Shown: piece by piece, positions 16,432-27,506 of the stretch
How positions within the stretch are numbered: position 1 is the stretch's first letter
How the letters are laid out: every line of letters begins with the position of its first letter
Translations under genes and position numbers: made by a program
NCBI GenBank assembly: GCA_026707145.1
Contig: JAPOXK010000022.1
Span: 1 to 58,287, forward strand
Reading direction: 5' to 3'
DNA: 58,287 nucleotides
Source of the DNA: Chloroflexota bacterium
GTDB lineage: Bacteria; Chloroflexota; Dehalococcoidia; Bin125
The notes under the pieces: model-generated
Databases searched by the model: none
The model's input: only the letters and a program-made list of their open reading frames with translations
What the model was told of the DNA's origin: nothing

Positions 16432-16768
16432 CAACTGCTGCCCGGCCTCGCCATCGGTGGCACGGTGACGGCGCCCGACGGCCGTCGCATGCGGGTCTAC
16501 CGGCTCCGCCTGGAAGGGCAAGAGCCGGACTCCTTCACTCTGAAGCTGCGGGCGGGCGGCGATCACGTGGTTGTGCCGGGCGGGGGCGACCACGACGGCG
16601 GCCGATCTCTTCCGGGGCACGGAGGTGGCCAGCGTCTGGAAGTACAACCGGGCCACGCGGGCCTGGGGCCTCCTCTCCTCGCCGGCCCGCGACCGGGGCG
16701 GCTTCGCCATTGAAGCTGGCGACGTAATTTGGGTGGTGGCGCCCCGCACCCAGGCAGTCGGCGGCTAG
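16432..16768 (+). pseudogene. Frameshifted relic of a 'GWNLVGW'-type secreted protein
   Basis: One plus frame reads GLAIGGTVTAPDGRRMRVY and then SFTLKLRAGGDHVVV. About position 16575 coding switches to another frame: GATTTAADLFRGTEVASVWK, WGLLSSPARDRGGFAIEAGD and VIWVVAPRTQAVGG, ending at TAG near 16768. The second half matches the segment that follows the GWN motif in the protease next door (compare LWLQTS or GLWLFVGG contexts). A one- or two-base indel and the missing 5' part mark it as a pseudogene. Confidence 0.6.
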
Positions 16769-16952
16769 GGTGACTTGCCATCAGCGGCCGACCGAGTCCG
16801 CGCGCCGGACGAGTTTCCATGATCAGAGACCGTGACGATGCAGCCCCGCGCGCGCGATCCCGAGGTGGGCATCTCGCTGGCGGTCGCCTCATTGCGATCG
16901 CACGATCTACTCTTACGGTCCTAGATGAGGGCGCTGATCAAAACACGTCATT

Positions 16953-17048
16953 CGGAGAGTTGGACCGTCAGGGAAGACAACACCCGGTCATTTTGGTCAC
17001 TTGGCAACATTGATCCCAATGTTCGTGCAGTGGACCTGAGCAGCTGGA
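16953..17048 (+). repeat. Dispersed intergenic repeat, copy R1
   Basis: Member of a repeat family whose core is GGTCGTTTTGGAACATTGAT followed by GTTCGTGCAGTGG. This copy reads GGTCACTTGGCAACATTGAT and then CCCAATGTTCGTGCAGTGG, so AACATTG-ATCC-CAATGTT forms a perfect 7-bp hairpin here. It lies just downstream of the iron-uptake operon. The remaining bases 16770-17174 show nothing else. Confidence 0.75.
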
Positions 17049-17174
17049 CACCTGTTGACCTTCGCCGAGTATCCGGCTGGGTCGTCTGGCTTTTCACTCG
17101 CTAAACGAGGGCTGACTCCGCTACCAGTTCGCTAGTAAGAGCAGCAGTAATGCAGTGGCCTGCTGGCACGGAGA

Positions 17175-17972
17175 TCAACTCCTGCCGGTGCCGATCGGCA
17201 GGCAGAACATCCGACCGGATTCGGGGTTGGTGAAGATCTTCGCTGCCACGCCGAACACCGTCCGCATCAGTTCGACGGTGAGCACCGCGGAGGGCGCACC
17301 GTCCGCCACGATTCGGCCACTGTCGACCACGACGACACGGTCCGCATAGTTCGCTGCATGCACGAGGTCGTGGAGTACCATAACGACCGTCATACCACGG
17401 CTCGTGCAGAGGGACGCAACGAGGTCGAGAACCTCGAACTGGTGCCGGACATCGAGAAATGTAGTCGGCTCGTCCAGAAGGAGAGTGCTGGCACCTTGCG
17501 CGAGAGCGAGCGCGATCCATGCGCGCTGGCGTTCGCCCCCGGAGAGTTCGTCCAAGGGACGCTCCACGAAATCGCTCAAGCCCGTCAGCGTGAGCGCAGA
17601 CTCCACGGCGAGTGTGCCCTCGGCGCCGAGTCGTCCGAACAGACCGGTATGGGGAAAGCGGCCCAACTCGACGAGTTCGCGAACCGTCAGCCCGGGTGGG
17701 CTCGATGGAGATTGGGGAAGGACGGATACCAGACGGGCGATACCACGAGATCCGAAGCTCCGGATGTCCTGCCCATCAAGGAGTACGACGCCGCTCCGCG
17801 TTGGAAGCAGCCGGGCCATCGCCCGGATCACGGTAGATTTCCCCGACCCGTTCGGCCCGACGATAGCGGTGATCGTGCCCTGTTTCAGTTCTAGGTCGAG
17901 GCCATCGAGCACCATCCGCTGCCCGTAGCCGGCGCTGACCTGTGCCAGCCTGATGGGTTCGAAATCGTTCAT
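17175..17972 (-). CDS. Iron-siderophore ABC importer, ATP-binding protein (FecE/FepC type)
   Basis: 265 residues. Walker A GPNGSGKST, Q-loop VLPQSPSSP, signature LSGGERQR, Walker B LLLDEPTTFLD and switch His in VLHD are all present, with the FepC-like HQxEVLDL segment. It energises the two FecCD permeases encoded just upstream; its ATG overlaps the stop of the first of these (ATGA), so translation is probably coupled. It is the last gene of the four-gene operon 21124-17175. Substrate assignment to ferric siderophore rather than heme or cobalamin is inference from the adjacent YbtPQ-like pair and the Fur-like operator. Confidence 0.9.
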   Translation of the reverse strand: MNDFEPIRLAQVSAGYGQRMVLDGLDLELKQGTITAIVGPNGSGKSTVIRAMARLLPTRSGVVLLDGQDIRSFGSRGIARLVSVLPQSPSSPPGLTVRELVELGRFPHTGLFGRLGAEGTLAVESALTLTGLSDFVERPLDELSGGERQRAWIALALAQGASTLLLDEPTTFLDVRHQFEVLDLVASLCTSRGMTVVMVLHDLVHAANYADRVVVVDSGRIVADGAPSAVLTVELMRTVFGVAAKIFTNPESGRMFCLPIGTGRS

Positions 17973-18994
17973 CGAATGCTCCTCCGAAGAAGGATGATGA
18001 GCAGTGGCGCCCCGAAGACGGCCAACACGGCCCCGACGGGAAGGCCCACGCGATACGCTGAGGAGGGGATTGGCGGCTTGATGGAGAGCGATTGGGCAAC
18101 GAGGTCAGCCGCCAGCAGGAGCACGCAGCCGATGAGGGCGGCCAGGGGCAAGACACGGCGGGCGTCAGCGCCGGCGATCGCCCGCGCGGCGTTTGGGGCC
18201 ATCAGGCCTACGAATGCGATGGCTCCGGAGACACTCACAGCCCCGGCAGCCAAGACCACGGCGAGCCCGAATAGCGCGACTCGAGCAGGCTGCAATGGGA
18301 GGCCGAGCGCGCGGCCAGATTCGTCGTCAAGCTGGAGGACGTTCGCGGCACGGGCAGCCAGCAACCCCGCCGGGATGCCGACGGCAGCCCACGGCAGTGC
18401 AAGCCAGACGTCATCCCAGACGCGGCCATTCAGCGACCCGATGAGCCAGGAGAGGATGCTGCCAAGCGCCTGCTGCGAGCGCAACATGACAATCGCAGTC
18501 AGCGATCCAAGGATCGCGTTGACGATGACTGCCGTGAGGATCAGTCGCAAGGGATCGATGCGCCCGCGCGCCGAACTCGCGAAGAGCACCAGAATCCCCC
18601 CCGCCAGGGCGCCCAGGAGCACGACGAACGGAAGCAACCGGCCGGGTGGCGGCAGTCCCCACGTGCCCGCGAGGAAGAGGACCGCAGCGAGAATTCCCCC
18701 CGTGGAGACGCCGGTGAGTCCGGGCTCGGCGAGGCGATTGCGCATGACGACCTGCAGCAATGCCCCCGAGAGGCCCAGCATGCAACCCACTAGGAGCCCC
18801 AGAATCGCGCGAGGCAGCCGCAGTTCCCGGACGATCGTCAGATCCGTGGGGTCCGTCGATCGATCCAACAGGGCGAGGATGACGCGATCCGGTGGGATCC
18901 AGACGGTACCCAGTCCCAGGTGGAGGATGAAGAGCACGACAGCCGCAATGGCCGCGAGCAGCGTGAGGGCCGCAAACGAACGCGCCGATGTCAC
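17969..18994 (-). CDS. FecCD-family permease of the iron importer (FecD/FepG type)
   Basis: 341 residues with about ten hydrophobic helices. Family hallmarks: LPRAILGLLVGCMLGLSGA near the N terminus, LTAVIVNAILG in the middle, and the coupling segment SVSGAIAFVGLMAPNAARAI that contacts the ATPase. Starts at GTG 18994, one base after the stop of the preceding permease. It forms the heterodimeric channel with that permease in the cytoplasmic membrane. Confidence 0.92.
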   Translation of the reverse strand: MTSARSFAALTLLAAIAAVVLFILHLGLGTVWIPPDRVILALLDRSTDPTDLTIVRELRLPRAILGLLVGCMLGLSGALLQVVMRNRLAEPGLTGVSTGGILAAVLFLAGTWGLPPPGRLLPFVVLLGALAGGILVLFASSARGRIDPLRLILTAVIVNAILGSLTAIVMLRSQQALGSILSWLIGSLNGRVWDDVWLALPWAAVGIPAGLLAARAANVLQLDDESGRALGLPLQPARVALFGLAVVLAAGAVSVSGAIAFVGLMAPNAARAIAGADARRVLPLAALIGCVLLLAADLVAQSLSIKPPIPSSAYRVGLPVGAVLAVFGAPLLIILLRRSIR

Positions 18995-18995
18995 G

Positions 18996-20021
18996 TTAGC
19001 GGTTCAGTCCCAGGTTTGTGCGGCGGAGGAGCAGGAGGATCATCGGGGCGGCCAGGAGGGTCGTGCACAGCCCCACGGGGATCTCTCGTGGATAGAGCAC
19101 GACCTTGGAGAGCACGTCGGACCCCAGTAACAGGAGCGCTCCGATCGCTGTGGCCACTGGAAAGAGAATCCTCGCGTCCGGCCGTCGGACGATCAGGCGA
19201 GCGATGTGTGGCGTCAGAAGCCCAACCCAGGCGATGGGTCCGGCGACGGCCACAGTGCTCCCAACGAGCAACGCGGCCAGTGTGATGAAGACGAGGCGCA
19301 TGCGCCTTGCCTGCATCCCCAGCGACGAGGCGACATCCTCGTGCAATTGGAGCACATTGGCGCCTCGGGCAAGGAGGAAGGCTGCGGGAATTCCCACAAT
19401 CACCCACGGCCACACGAGCTGGACATGATCCCATGTCCTGTTCGCGAGGTTGCCGACCGTGAAGAGGAAGAAGACCTGCACCGCACCAGATGAGGTCGCG
19501 AGGCTGATCACCGCGAGGATGGCCCCCTGGAGGAGCGCCGCAACCGCGACGCCGATGAGCGCGGCTTCCACCGGTGTTCGCGCCCCCCGCGATGCCGCGA
19601 GGACGATCAGGCCGCCGCCGAGGCCCCCGGCAAGCGCCACGATGGGATGAAGTGCGAACAGGACCGGTGCGTTCAGCAGCAGGATGACCGCCATCGCCAG
19701 TGATGCTCCCGCCGACACGCCAAGCAGCTCCGGCGAGGCCAGTGGATTCCTGAGAACGAACTGAAGGATGGCCCCGGAGAGCCCGAGCGCCGCGCCGGCA
19801 AACAGCGCCAGGATCAACCGCGGCACTCGCAACTCACGGACCACGAGCTGATCGATCCGGTCGCCGGATTCGCCCATCAAGATGCCGGGGAGTTGTCCGG
19901 GCGCCAGCATCGGCTCACCCGTGCTCAGGTGGGCTACGGCGAGGCCAGCGAGTGCCACGACGATCGCTCCAGCCGCGATCACCCGGGGCCAGCCCGGAGC
20001 CGCGCTCCGGGCCGCACTCAA
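18996..20021 (-). CDS. FecCD-family permease of the iron importer (FecC/FepD type)
   Basis: 341 residues with the same fold: LRVPRLILALFAGAALGLSG, then VAVAGPIAWVGLLTPHIAR as the ATPase-coupling segment. The start is TTG 20021, whose TTGA overlaps the TGA of the binding-protein gene. About ten transmembrane helices. It pairs with the product of 17969-18994. Confidence 0.92.
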   Translation of the reverse strand: MSAARSAAPGWPRVIAAGAIVVALAGLAVAHLSTGEPMLAPGQLPGILMGESGDRIDQLVVRELRVPRLILALFAGAALGLSGAILQFVLRNPLASPELLGVSAGASLAMAVILLLNAPVLFALHPIVALAGGLGGGLIVLAASRGARTPVEAALIGVAVAALLQGAILAVISLATSSGAVQVFFLFTVGNLANRTWDHVQLVWPWVIVGIPAAFLLARGANVLQLHEDVASSLGMQARRMRLVFITLAALLVGSTVAVAGPIAWVGLLTPHIARLIVRRPDARILFPVATAIGALLLLGSDVLSKVVLYPREIPVGLCTTLLAAPMILLLLRRTNLGLNR

Positions 20022-21124
20022 GGCAGAGGCGCCGGGAAGGCCTCCGGATAGATCTTCGGCATCGCCTCGTCAAGCGCGACGGTCGTCCCGCGAATGCCGC
20101 GGGATGTGCCCCAGACGAAGAAGTCCACCTCGTACACCTCGCCGTTTTGGACTGCCGCGAGCTCCCTCCAGATCGCATTGTCAGCGAGCTGCTCGGACAC
20201 TGGCTGCGGGGGCGTGGGCCCAAATCCGAACGTCTGGACGAAGATCACATCGGGATCGATGCTCAGCAGCTGTTCCACAGAGAAGCTCGGGAACTCCCCG
20301 TGGATACAGCCGGGGAAATCCAGGCCATAGGTCACTGCGCGACCTAGTGCATCCACGGGCGGCGTGCACAGCGTATCGGCCCCAATGTTGACATCGGACC
20401 CGAACACGACCATGACGGACCTCTTTGTGGTGACTCCCGCCACGTATTCCTCAAGCCGGGATTCGAATGCGGCCGATGCGGCCGCGGCCTCCTCTTCCAT
20501 GCCGAGAAGGGTTCCGATCTCCGCGACGTGCGCAAGCATTCCGTCGACGCCGATCGGGTTGACGATGAATAGCGGTGCGATGCTGGCGAGGCCCGGGCGC
20601 AGGCCTTCATGAACGGCGTAGAGCCCGATGACGATGTCGGGGTTCGCCTGCGCGATGTCCTCCAGACTTGGCTCAAAGAACGAGCCGCTTATGGCTCCGA
20701 TTTCGTTCTCACCCGGTCCCCAGTAGGCGTCGTGCTTGTGGAGCAAGTCGTTCGCAGCCACCGGCTTGACCCCGAGCATGAACATCGTATCGACGCAGAG
20801 CCCCGTGAGGCAGACAACACGGGCCGCCGGTGCGTCCAGAGTGACGGTCTCACCTGTAGCGTCTTCGATGGCAAGGGACTGGTCCGGTGTCGCCGCAGCC
20901 TCAGTCGGCGAAGGGGCCTCGGAAGTCGCGGGCGCAGATGTAGCGTCTTCAACGGCAGGGGACTGGTCCGGTGTCGCCGCAGCCTCAGTCGGCGAAGGGG
21001 CTTCGGAAATCGCGGGCGCAGGTGTTGCAGCCGGTGTAGTGCTGTCGTCGCTATCCCCGCCGCAAGCCACGGCCATTGGCAATGCCAAGGCCACCACGAG
21101 CGTAAGTACCATTCGTCGAAGCAT
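20018..21124 (-). CDS. Siderophore-binding lipoprotein (FecB/FepB type)
   Basis: 368 residues; ATG preceded by GGAGAG. Signal peptide ends in an AVAC lipobox (Cys21), so the mature protein is membrane-anchored. Residues 25-90 are a Pro/Ala/Thr/Ser linker containing a duplicated unit (SEAPSPTEAAATPDQS twice). The Fe-siderophore-binding fold follows (RVVCLTGLCVDTMFMLGVKP to the C terminus), with the inter-lobe helix around residues 215-250. First gene of the importer operon. The region 21164-21182 upstream carries a palindrome that would let a Fur-like regulator repress it. Confidence 0.92.
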   Translation of the reverse strand: MLRRMVLTLVVALALPMAVACGGDSDDSTTPAATPAPAISEAPSPTEAAATPDQSPAVEDATSAPATSEAPSPTEAAATPDQSLAIEDATGETVTLDAPAARVVCLTGLCVDTMFMLGVKPVAANDLLHKHDAYWGPGENEIGAISGSFFEPSLEDIAQANPDIVIGLYAVHEGLRPGLASIAPLFIVNPIGVDGMLAHVAEIGTLLGMEEEAAAASAAFESRLEEYVAGVTTKRSVMVVFGSDVNIGADTLCTPPVDALGRAVTYGLDFPGCIHGEFPSFSVEQLLSIDPDVIFVQTFGFGPTPPQPVSEQLADNAIWRELAAVQNGEVYEVDFFVWGTSRGIRGTTVALDEAMPKIYPEAFPAPLP

Positions 21125-21141
21125 CTTTTTCTCTCCATGCG

Positions 21142-21182
21142 AGACCTAAGTCTCAATGACAGTAATGAGAACCATTCTTATT
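21142..21182 (-). promoter_or_regulatory. Fur-like palindrome (21164-21182) and small hairpin before the iron operon
   Basis: AATGAGAA-CCA-TTCTTATT (21164-21182) is an 8+3+8 inverted repeat with one mismatch, AT-rich in a GC-rich genome, about 40 bp upstream of the binding-protein start. Size and base composition resemble Fur-family operators (the GATAATGAT x2 type), though it is not a canonical match. A second small inverted repeat, GAGAC-CTTAG/CTAA-GTCTC, lies between it and the Shine-Dalgarno. No regulator gene is in the window. Confidence 0.5.
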
Positions 21183-21564
21183 ATAACGGTATCATGTTGA
21201 CCGTGCCGAGCTTCCGACGCGCCCCCAGAAGGAGGCCGGCAACTTGGGGCTGCACGCAACGAGGGCCAACCGATGGCACTTATCTGGTTCCGTGGCATCG
21301 GCACGCACGGCGACGAGGGACCTGACGGCGTCGCCGCTGACCATCTCGCGGTGGTCGATGATGGACGAAACACGGCATTACTCGCTGCCGGCTTCGAGCA
21401 GACCGCCGTCATCATCGCCGCGCCGCGCGCCATCCGTGGACACGGTCCAACGGAAGGAAATGGCATGAGGAGACGGTGCGATTTCGCACGTCGCTTCTCG
21501 TAACCCGGGCCCGGGCTTGTTCCGGTAGGGGGCAGCGGAGGCGCGGAAGCCACATACACTACCT
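21183..21564. other. Intergenic region between divergent iron transport operons
   Basis: Holds the divergent promoters. A 76-codon plus frame (21273-21503, MALIWFRGIGTHGDEG) has no ribosome site and no recognisable family. TACACT eight bp before ATG 21565 could be a -10 box of a nearly leaderless transcript. Confidence 0.4.
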
Positions 21565-23297
21565 ATGCTGATCCACCGGCGAATCGTGGGGCTGACTGTT
21601 GGCGTGCGCCGGCTCCTGGCCCTCTCCATTGCGCTTGGCCTTGCCATCTCCGCGACCTGGGTCGCCCAGGGAGTGCTGATCGCGCTCATCGTGCGGCGAA
21701 TCCTTGATGGCGATGGCTGGACTGCGATCGCCGGTCTCGTCGCCGCCGTCGCCGGCCTGACTTTGCTTCGCGCGGCACTGATCTTTAGCCGCGAGGTCTT
21801 GGCAAAGCAGGTCACAGCCGTCGTCAAGACCAAGCTACGCCGCTGGCTGTTCGCTCAGCTGCTCCTGCTTGGACCCGGTTACCTGGAGCACACGGAAACA
21901 GGCAAAGTGCAGGCGACCCTGGTCGATGGTGTCGAAGCGCTCGAGTCGTATGTTGGCTACTACCTGCCCCAGGCCGTGGTGTCGGTCGTCGTTCCTATCT
22001 GCATCGTCGGCGTCATCGTGTTTCTCGATCCGCTCATCGGTGTTGTCGTCCTGGCCTTCGCGCTGGCCGTGCCGCTTATCCCCCGGATCTGGGACCGCGT
22101 CCTGGGCGAGTACGGCCAGCGGCACTGGGCCGCGTATTCGTCGCTGGATGCCCAGTTCGTCGACTCCATGCAGGGCATGGTCACGCTGAAAGCGCTCAAC
22201 GCGAGCGAACGGCGAGGGAAAGAGCTCCGCAGCGCGAGCCAGGCACTCTACCGAGCCACCATGTCACAGCTTTCGATCTCGATGATCCGCAACGGACTGG
22301 TCGGGTTCGCGATGAGCGCCGGTGTGGCGCTCGCCGTCGGTATTGGAAGCTTCCAGGTGGTCGCCGGCGAGCTGGGCATCGCCGCGCTGCTGATCGTCCT
22401 CTTCCTCTCGGCCGAGTGCTTTCGGCCCCTCGTCGAACTGGATGCCTACTGGCATGCCGGCTACATGGGCATTTCGGCTTCGACGGGCATCTTCGAGCTG
22501 CTCGACACCGAACCGGGGATTCGTGACGCGGCCGCCGGGCGGACCGGCATCGCCACGTTGCCCGACGGAGCGATCGCCCTCCACGACATTACGTTTCGCT
22601 ACTCAACTGACGCCCGCCCGGCCCTCAAGGATGTATCCCTGGAGATTCGCGAGGGCGAGACTGTCGCGATCGTCGGCGGCTCCGGCGCCGGCAAGACCAC
22701 GATCGCATCGCTCCTGCTCCGGTTCTTTGATCCGGAGGAGGGCCGGCTGACGTTCGGCCAAACGGACTTCCGCGACATCCCCCTGGACGACCTGCGGCGG
22801 TCCATCGGCTACGTCTCCCAGGACACGTACCTCTTCCACGGGACCATCGAGGACAACCTCCGAATCGGCCGGCCCGACGCCACACCGGAGGCAATCCGGG
22901 ATGCCGCTGGGAAGGCGAACATCCACGCCTTCATCCAGTCGCTTCCGAATGGCTACGACACCATCGTCGGCGAACGCGGCGCGAAGCTCTCTGGCGGCGA
23001 ACGCCAGCGCCTCGCCATCGCCCGCGCGCTCCTGAAGGACGCGCCCGTGCTCATCCTTGATGAGGCCACCTCGAACCTCGACGGCGCCAACGAGGCGGCG
23101 ATCCGGCAAGCGCTCAACCTCCTCGCCCGAGGGCGGACGACCGTCGTCATCGCCCATCGCCTCTCGTCGGTCGTCCACGCGGACCGCACCGTGGTGCTCG
23201 ACAACGGCCGGGTCGCGGAGTCGGGTCGGCATGGGGATCTCGTGTCGCGCGATGGCCACTACGCGCAGCTGGTTCGCGCACAGCGGGAAGGCGCCTC

Positions 23298-23301
<4 letters not shown>
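21565..23301 (+). CDS. ABC transporter half, fused permease and ATPase (YbtP/IrtA-like)
   Basis: 578 residues. Six-helix transmembrane region (about 1-310) then an ATPase domain with Walker A GGSGAGKTT, signature LSGGERQR and Walker B VLILDEATSNLD. Its TGA overlaps the ATG of the next, similar gene, so the two almost certainly form a heterodimer. Such pairs beside FecBCDE genes are YbtP/YbtQ or IrtA/IrtB-like and move ferric siderophores across the membrane; CydDC-like exporters have the same architecture, so direction is not proved. No siderophore-reductase domain is fused at the N terminus, unlike mycobacterial IrtA. Confidence 0.88.
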
Positions 23302-25109
<1,808 letters not shown>

Positions 25110-25156
25110 GCAGCTCGCCCCCGACGCGACCTGCGTCAATGCGCTACAGCCGCGGT

Positions 25157-25242
25157 GACGCTGTCCGGATTCGAACCGGGATCACAAGCCTTCCAGGCAA
25201 GCGACTTTTCATTCGTCCACAGAGCTTCTGCCACTTCCGCAA
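25157..25242 (-). pseudogene. tRNA-like relic
   Basis: The minus strand carries CCCGGTTCGAATCCGG, a near-perfect T-arm, and 18 nt earlier CTGGAAG flanked by GC/GC pairs like an anticodon loop (GGA, serine). The acceptor stem does not pair (CAGCGTC at the 3' side has no partner) and two anticodon-stem pairs are lost. It is best read as a degraded tRNA, perhaps a former integration target. Confidence 0.3.
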
Positions 25243-25473
25243 TAGGTGATACGCAGAAAGGCCGGTGATGACAGCGAACGTGCTATCGCGTACTTGGCGC
25301 TGTCTATGAAGCGTTCTCGTGCTGAATGTAGACAGGCTCAGGGTGAGTAATCGCCAGAACACGTATCGTGAATGCTTAGAGAAGCCGAGGGGGTCGCTAG
25401 ACGAGTAGGCGCAAAGCACACAGGTACGGACTGGACTGTGACTCGCTTCCTCAATGGAAGCCGCAGTTCATCA

Positions 25474-25572
25474 CGAGAGGCGAACAGTCAAGGAGAACGG
25501 CAGCCGGTGGTTTTGGTCGTTTTGGAACATTGATCGGGATGTTTGTGCAGTGGTGACTACATCGGGCTGAAC
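25474..25572 (+). repeat. Dispersed intergenic repeat, copy R2
   Basis: Shares a 24-nt identical core with copy R5 that includes GGTCGTTTTGGAACATTGAT, preceded by CGAACAGTCAAGGAGAACGG and followed by GTTTGTGCAGTGGTGACTA. It lies between the iron module and the cobalamin module. Confidence 0.88.
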
Positions 25573-25947
25573 CATTCGCTCGTGGACAAGTACTGATCCT
25601 TGAGTCTCCATTTGCTCTCGCGAGGCGCTGACCGTCGCGCCCACGGCCGTCAGTCGGGCGTCGAGATCAGTCCCTCGGTCTCGGCAATGAACCGCCTCTC
25701 CTCGTGGCTTGCCTTTTGGTTTCCGTAGCGTGGCGAAGGAGAGGCTGTGCCTTTAGGCACTCGAGTGCCGCGTATGCTGCCTGCCGCGTATTCTCATCAC
25801 CAGATGGCGCTGGCCCGTCGCACTATTCAGCACGTGACTCCCGGATGAGTAGGAGACGCTCCGCGCCTTGCCCTTGCTCCTAGAGAGAATCCGGGAGGGT
25901 GATGGGTTGGCGCCGTCGTCGATGATCAGGGTCGACAGTGAATCTGG
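25573..25947. other. Intergenic region before cobQ
   Basis: No complete gene is seen. On the minus strand a short frame ending near 25650 reads YGNQKASHEERRFIAETEG and stops after LISTPD, which looks like the C-terminal end of a lost gene. No cobalamin riboswitch was found upstream of cobQ, unlike the btuC operon. Confidence 0.4.
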
Positions 25948-25974
25948 TTGAGACATTGCGGAAAGCGCCTACAC

Positions 25975-27504
25975 ATGATTGATCCCGGCCCGGCAAGGGT
26001 CATCATGGTTCAGGGAACATCGTCTCACGCGGGAAAGTCTGTCCTGGCTACCGCGCTCTGCCGCATCTTCGCCCAGGATGGCTTCCAGGTCGCCCCGTTC
26101 AAGGCGCAGAACATGTCACTGAACTCGTACGTCACGCCGGACGGTGGCGAGATCGGCCGTTCCCAGGCCGTTCAGGCTGCCGCGGCTATGGTCGCGCCAA
26201 AGGTGGAGATGAACCCGATCCTCCTTAAGCCGGAGGACGACACACGTTCCCAAGTCGTGATGCTGGGCAGGCCCCGGCCAGCCGCCTCGGCTCGCGAGTA
26301 CCAGGAGATGAAGCCGGCGATCTGGGATCTGGTGACTTCGGCCTTGGACTGTCTGCGCGCGGAATACGACGTGGTCGTGATCGAAGGGGCGGGTAGTCCG
26401 GCGGAGATCAACCTCAAAGAGCACGATATCGTCAACATGCGTGTCGCACTCCATGCCGATGCCCCGGTCTTGTTAGTCGCCGACATCGACCGAGGTGGCG
26501 TCTTTGCACAGCTCATCGGAACCATGATCCTGTTGGACCCTGAGGAGCGAGCGCTGGTCAAAGGGCACGTGATCAATAAATTCCGTGGCGATCCGGCCCT
26601 GCTCACTTCTGGCCTCGACCTCCTGGAAGAGCGTACCGGCGTGCCGGTCGCGGGCGTTCTGCCCTACTTCTCCGACATCCACGTCCCCGAGGAAGATTCC
26701 CTAGGGCTGCTGCCTGAACCCAGGAGCGACGCCGATGCCGCCGTGGACATCGCCATCATGCGCTTGCCACATATCGCCAACTTTGATGATTTCGACCCGC
26801 TGCGCCATGAACCGGCCGTCCGTGTGCGATATGTGGGGCTTGCCGAAGAGTTTGGCAGTCCGGATCTCGTGATCATTCCCGGCAGCAAGGCCACCGTGGC
26901 GGATCTTGACTGGCTCCGCGCGCAAGGTCTTGCTGAACGTATCGTCGCTGCGCGCCGGGAGGGAGTGCCGGTCGTCGGCATTTGCGCGGGCTTTCAGATG
27001 CTGGGCCGCGAACTTCGTGACCCAACTGGTGTGGAATCGCCGCGCCCTATGGCGCATGGTTTAGGGCTTCTGCCAACGGCTACCACGTTTTTGGAAGACA
27101 AAGTGACTCACCAGGTGCTGGGACGCGTCGCGGCGGACCGCGGCCTCTTGAGCGGCTGCCAGGACGCGGTGATTGCTGGCTACGAGATCCACATGGGGGT
27201 TTTGTCCCAAGATGGCCTGCCTAGCCCGTTTGTCGTCGAGACTCGATCAGGCCGACGCGCGGACGTACCTGATGGAGCTCTGGACGATGAGGGGCTCACG
27301 CTTGGCACCTATCTGCACGGGCTTTTGCACAATCGAGACGTGCGGCAGGCGGTGTTGACGTACCTAGCGCGACGCAAGGGCGTGACGCTGCCGGCCCCCA
27401 GCGAGATGGTCGAACCGGACGCTGCGTACGACAAGCTGGCACTGTTGGTGCGCGAGCACCTTGACATGGGCTTGATTTACCGGGTGATGGAACTAGAGCG
27501 CTGA
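25975..27504 (+). CDS. cobQ: Cobyric acid synthase
   Basis: About 509 residues from ATG 25975; a TTG at 25948 would add nine codons, and ATG at 26005 begins at the conserved MVQGTSSHAGKS nucleotide site. The enzyme amidates adenosylcobyrinic acid a,c-diamide at four side chains using glutamine and ATP. Seen: dethiobiotin-synthetase-like N-terminal domain (QNMSLNSYVT, EGAGSPAEINL, VADIDRGGVFAQ), then a class I glutamine amidotransferase domain with nucleophile Cys in VVGICAGFQMLG and His in LGTYLHGLLHN. Length is normal for CobQ. It heads the plus-strand set cobQ-cbiB-cobD. Confidence 0.95.
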   Translation: MIDPGPARVIMVQGTSSHAGKSVLATALCRIFAQDGFQVAPFKAQNMSLNSYVTPDGGEIGRSQAVQAAAAMVAPKVEMNPILLKPEDDTRSQVVMLGRPRPAASAREYQEMKPAIWDLVTSALDCLRAEYDVVVIEGAGSPAEINLKEHDIVNMRVALHADAPVLLVADIDRGGVFAQLIGTMILLDPEERALVKGHVINKFRGDPALLTSGLDLLEERTGVPVAGVLPYFSDIHVPEEDSLGLLPEPRSDADAAVDIAIMRLPHIANFDDFDPLRHEPAVRVRYVGLAEEFGSPDLVIIPGSKATVADLDWLRAQGLAERIVAARREGVPVVGICAGFQMLGRELRDPTGVESPRPMAHGLGLLPTATTFLEDKVTHQVLGRVAADRGLLSGCQDAVIAGYEIHMGVLSQDGLPSPFVVETRSGRRADVPDGALDDEGLTLGTYLHGLLHNRDVRQAVLTYLARRKGVTLPAPSEMVEPDAAYDKLALLVREHLDMGLIYRVMELER

Positions 27505-27506
27505 AC

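Noticed and set aside
16204-16749. 181-codon minus-strand frame downstream of the large protease
   Set aside because: The coding signal at this place is on the plus strand (relic at 16432-16768); the minus frame has no family resemblance.
21273-21503. 76-codon plus frame between the divergent iron operons
   Set aside because: No ribosome site, no recognisable family, and composition like antisense shadow.
25900-25975. Cobalamin riboswitch before cobQ
   Set aside because: No GCCACTG box or GGTGAAAATCC block is found in the 840 bp upstream.
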